A stretch of DNA of 64,000 nt from Basidiobolus meristosporus CBS 931.73 (lineage: Eukaryota > Basidiobolomycota > Basidiobolomycetes > Basidiobolales > Basidiobolaceae): contig MCFE01000010.1 in the NCBI GenBank assembly GCA_002104905.1, forward strand, positions 124,001 through 188,000, written 5' to 3'. The translations under genes were made by a program, and so were the position numbers. A model generated the notes under the pieces. The model was not told the DNA's origin. It did not search any database and was given only the letters and a program-made list of their open reading frames with translations. Shown piece by piece: positions 61,243 to 64,000 of this stretch. Every line of letters begins with the position of its first letter. The first letter of the stretch is position 1.

Positions 61243-64000
61243 TTCCACCCACATATTGAATATCCCACTATTTTTGATCCGGCTTCTACTCCTGCACAAT
61301 AAAAAGCTATCTAGATAACTTGTACTTTCAGGGATTGAATGCAACTAAGGCTAAATCCATTTGTCACTCACATGGATTGCATCTCCAACTTGACTCCTCA
61401 AATCAGCGCTGCCTCCGAAATCAGGAGTTTTATTCCAGTACTTTACAATGGCCCAGAACAAACCTGAAACGCAGTCTTCTCATCTGATTACGTCTTTGCC
61501 TTCAATAAGGTGACAGTCTATCTGTACTCTGACGATCAGGCATGATTCATTGTTGCGTCCATGGTTGGACACGTATTCCTATGTTGACCATAGCTGAATG
61601 GAGGTTGCTATTTTGTAAGTGGTCAAGGCCAAGTATTCAAAGACCATCAAACAAAGGAAACGGTTCGAATCTAGTTTGAGCTGTGTGTTCTACCTATGTA
61701 CAATGGATGTGCATACAAAGTGGATTTAGCAAGCCTATATGCCCAAGTCTAGATCCAATCTTGTTGAATGAGGCGTTTCCTAGTGGGTTTCAGAGGGGTG
61801 ATTGAGGATGATGTCGCAAATGTTTCATTAATGACATTTCGTCTATTGGTGTGATAGACAGTGCTGTACAGTTATTGGCAACATCTTATCTTGGAATGCA
61901 CGACTATATTCCATATCTGGAGGCGCACACGGCCAATCGTAGGGGTTATGGGTAACACACATCATTCCGACACCACTCAGCAGCAGCAATTATCACGCAC
62001 ACGCTGGCCATTGGTATGGCCACATACACATTTGTAATAAATCTGAGGTTCAAGAAATTGCCATGTAGCATCATGCAAGTATCATCTCGATGGGCCAGTA
62101 ATGGGCATGAACCCAACGACGACCTGATTTCATATGTTTGCAGGACCTGCATGTAAGGAGTCGAGCATCTTGGGGATCTTGTCCGATAATCCATGCTTAC
62201 TTGGCTGACTGCGCTGTCTCAGAGTCTAGATTACGCAAAGCCAATTGGGTCAGTGAGCTAGCCTCAAATACTTGAAAATACTTGCTGCGTGTGAATGCAA
62301 TCGCGTTGGTTTGCTTCTACGAGGCATTAATTGCTTCCTCAAAGCTGCGAGACCGGAACCATATGGGCAATCGGGAAGATGGTCGATTACTCGAGATTTA
62401 TCTGCACCTGATTCTCCGTTCCGATACCCTTATTGACCTCCATGAAACAGCAGTGTTTGTACGCAGGTTTCAGGAGCCACAATCAGTCATTACTGATGGC
62501 AGATAGATCACCATTTCTGAGGCACGTTGGTAGAGCTCATGCTCCGTTTATGCGAGCACACGTCCTAAACAACAAATCCCATAATTGGACGGGTTGTGCT
62601 GATGCCATGTCCCAGTCTACACAAATCTAACCCATAGATGGGCTTATTGGGATTTAATCACTAGAGATGTATACTCGTATTGTACATCATACCACCCTGC
62701 CAGATGCCAAATGTGCGGTGCACGTAGCCTGTTTGAGCAGGTCAATACTGGGGCAGCCGTCTCATTCTTAAACAAAGGTTTTGAACCAAACGGACATCAA
62801 CAAAGCGGAATCATTTTGAATTGTGAGTGTTTGTTGGTGAGAGGCGGGGAACGGGGCATCGGTGGATCAGGAGGACTAAGCGTGTCCGTGTTTAAGATGG
62901 ACTATGATAACAAGGATACCGAGGCCCGCCTGTTCTATGTTCTAACCGCTGAAACTATACGGTTTCGCAAGGTGGTTGAAACGGTGAATGTTATGTCCAA
63001 GAGTTGTATTACAAAATGTCCTACAATCCAGCGAAACATACTGGACGCTTGTCCTTTGTAGAAGAATGTTCTAATGGATTGCTCAATCGGTCGAAATCTG
63101 CCACTGGGGCATATATTGGTGTCAATGTAAACGTAGAAAAAAGGGTTGGTTAGATTGGAGATATTAACTTAATAACGCTTTGATGGAGCATAGTGTACCC
63201 TCAATCTTGTTGAACAATGCATTTAATCTATCCACCAGTTCGTGGGCAAAGATTAGTGTTGTCCTACGCTTCTTACGCGATGCAATAGCGGTGCCAGAGT
63301 GGTGTTGTGATGTTGTTACGTAGCAACCGTTTCCGCTCATTCGCAGATAATATCTGTATTGGTGATACTAAATGTTGATCGGATTGCTTTTTGGGAATAG
63401 CTGCGAACGCCAAGCTGGAAATGACATCAAGCGATTTAAGATTCGCTGGTGGGGAGCTGATGTTGGCTGGATATGTGCGTTAACTAGATAATACAAGCCA
63501 GGGCTTGTAGTTTTTGCTTTGTTGTCAAGTAGCAAACTGAACCATTTTCACCGAAGCTCTTCCAGCTCAAAGAATAAAGCCGTGTAAGTGACGTTCCAGA
63601 GTTTGTATCTGTCGTACTTTCAATGAGAGCTTGCTACAAAGCTCATTTCCACAGGTTACTTAGAGATGAAAAAGGTTGTCAATGACTGGCGACTTATAAG
63701 CATCTCGGAGAAGCGGTTTTTGAGGCTTTTTTAAATATAGTGCTTCGTTCCTCGAAGCTGAGCACGCTACAACCCCTACCCACCTGATTTCTCATCAACT
63801 GGCCCTCGACGACATATTGTAGGCCAATACTAAGATCGTCGTTTGCTTTGCTTCTTAAGGAAACCATTTCAGGTGAGAGACATCCCGACTATTGGCAACA
63901 GAATTAGACCAAATGAACTTTATTTATCACACTGAACATTCTTTTACATTGACTGGATCAATAAACAGAGACTTGTTTTGGCGTTACAAAGTAATGCTGT
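61243..64000. other. no recognisable gene at the right end
   Basis: Frames at 62282-62506, 62433-62630 and 62711-63061 (plus) and 61946-62194 (minus) have no domain I recognise. The 116-codon frame at 62711 is the longest and ends at TAG 63059-63061; it could be a 3' exon. No repeats or RNA genes stand out. Confidence 0.35.

Noticed and set aside
61660-61685. Good B-box match (GGTTCGAATC)
   Set aside because: Flanking bases cannot form a T stem (AACGG against CTAGT) and no anticodon arm fits upstream.

Overview
The window looks like nuclear DNA of a filamentous or zygomycete-grade (early-diverging) fungus. The signs are a Zn2Cys6 transcription factor, an ArAE_2/FUSC-type aromatic-acid exporter, an HSF-type factor, a FAR1-type zinc-finger protein, and many short GT-AG introns (about 46-80 nt) with CTAAC-like branch points. 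Base composition is moderate except for an A+T-rich repeat block near 30-33 kb. Gene spacing is loose (1-3.5 kb gaps), so the genome is probably not compact. No tRNA, rRNA or CRISPR array is convincing. Species cannot be fixed from the sequence alone.

Layout. 0-2.6 kb: decayed open frames that look like an old retroelement. 3.5-5.5 kb: intronless transketolase. 6.2-8.7 kb: Zn2Cys6 regulator (minus). 9.9-10.9 kb: CWC21/SRRM2-type splicing factor (minus), divergent from a seven-exon PLP-homeostasis protein (11.2-12.4 kb). 13.3-14.5 kb (minus): a puzzling five-exon gene whose C-terminal two-thirds resembles the C-terminal domain of selenophosphate synthetase. 15.3-16.5 kb: ZIP zinc transporter (minus). 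20.0-22.6 kb: glycogen phosphorylase. 23.3 kb: small GPI-type wall protein. 25.0-26.1 kb: choline/ethanolamine kinase (minus). 27.0-28.3 kb: 2OG-Fe(II) oxygenase-like protein (minus). 29.5 kb: a 60-residue secreted peptide with a cystine-knot cysteine pattern. 30.2-32.9 kb: degenerate LTR copies including an inverted pair. 33.4-35.3 kb: fumarate reductase fused to cytochrome b5 (minus). 36.3-40.3 kb: seven-exon FUSC/ArAE_2 membrane protein (minus). 42.1 kb: FAR1-type protein. 44.2-47.5 kb: intronless UPF1. 48.9-56.8 kb: a plus-strand run of a polytopic membrane protein, DCAF4, SNX4/ATG24, RPB6 and RPS21. 58.1-58.4 kb: a COX8/COX7C-type cytochrome oxidase subunit (minus). 60.4-61.2 kb: a small HSF-domain factor. 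The last 2.7 kb hold nothing I can name.

Most genes are unlinked housekeeping functions: carbon metabolism (transketolase, phosphorylase, fumarate reductase, oxidase subunit), RNA biology (CWC21, UPF1, RPB6, RPS21), trafficking and turnover (SNX4, DCAF4), and transport. Gene models with introns were assembled by hand from splice signals, phase agreement and protein similarity recalled from memory; no database was searched. The points most worth following are the selenophosphate-synthetase-like chimera, the 14-fold SQ/TQ cluster at the UPF1 C-terminus, the inverted LTR pair beside a cystine-knot peptide gene, and the oxygenase-like gene.
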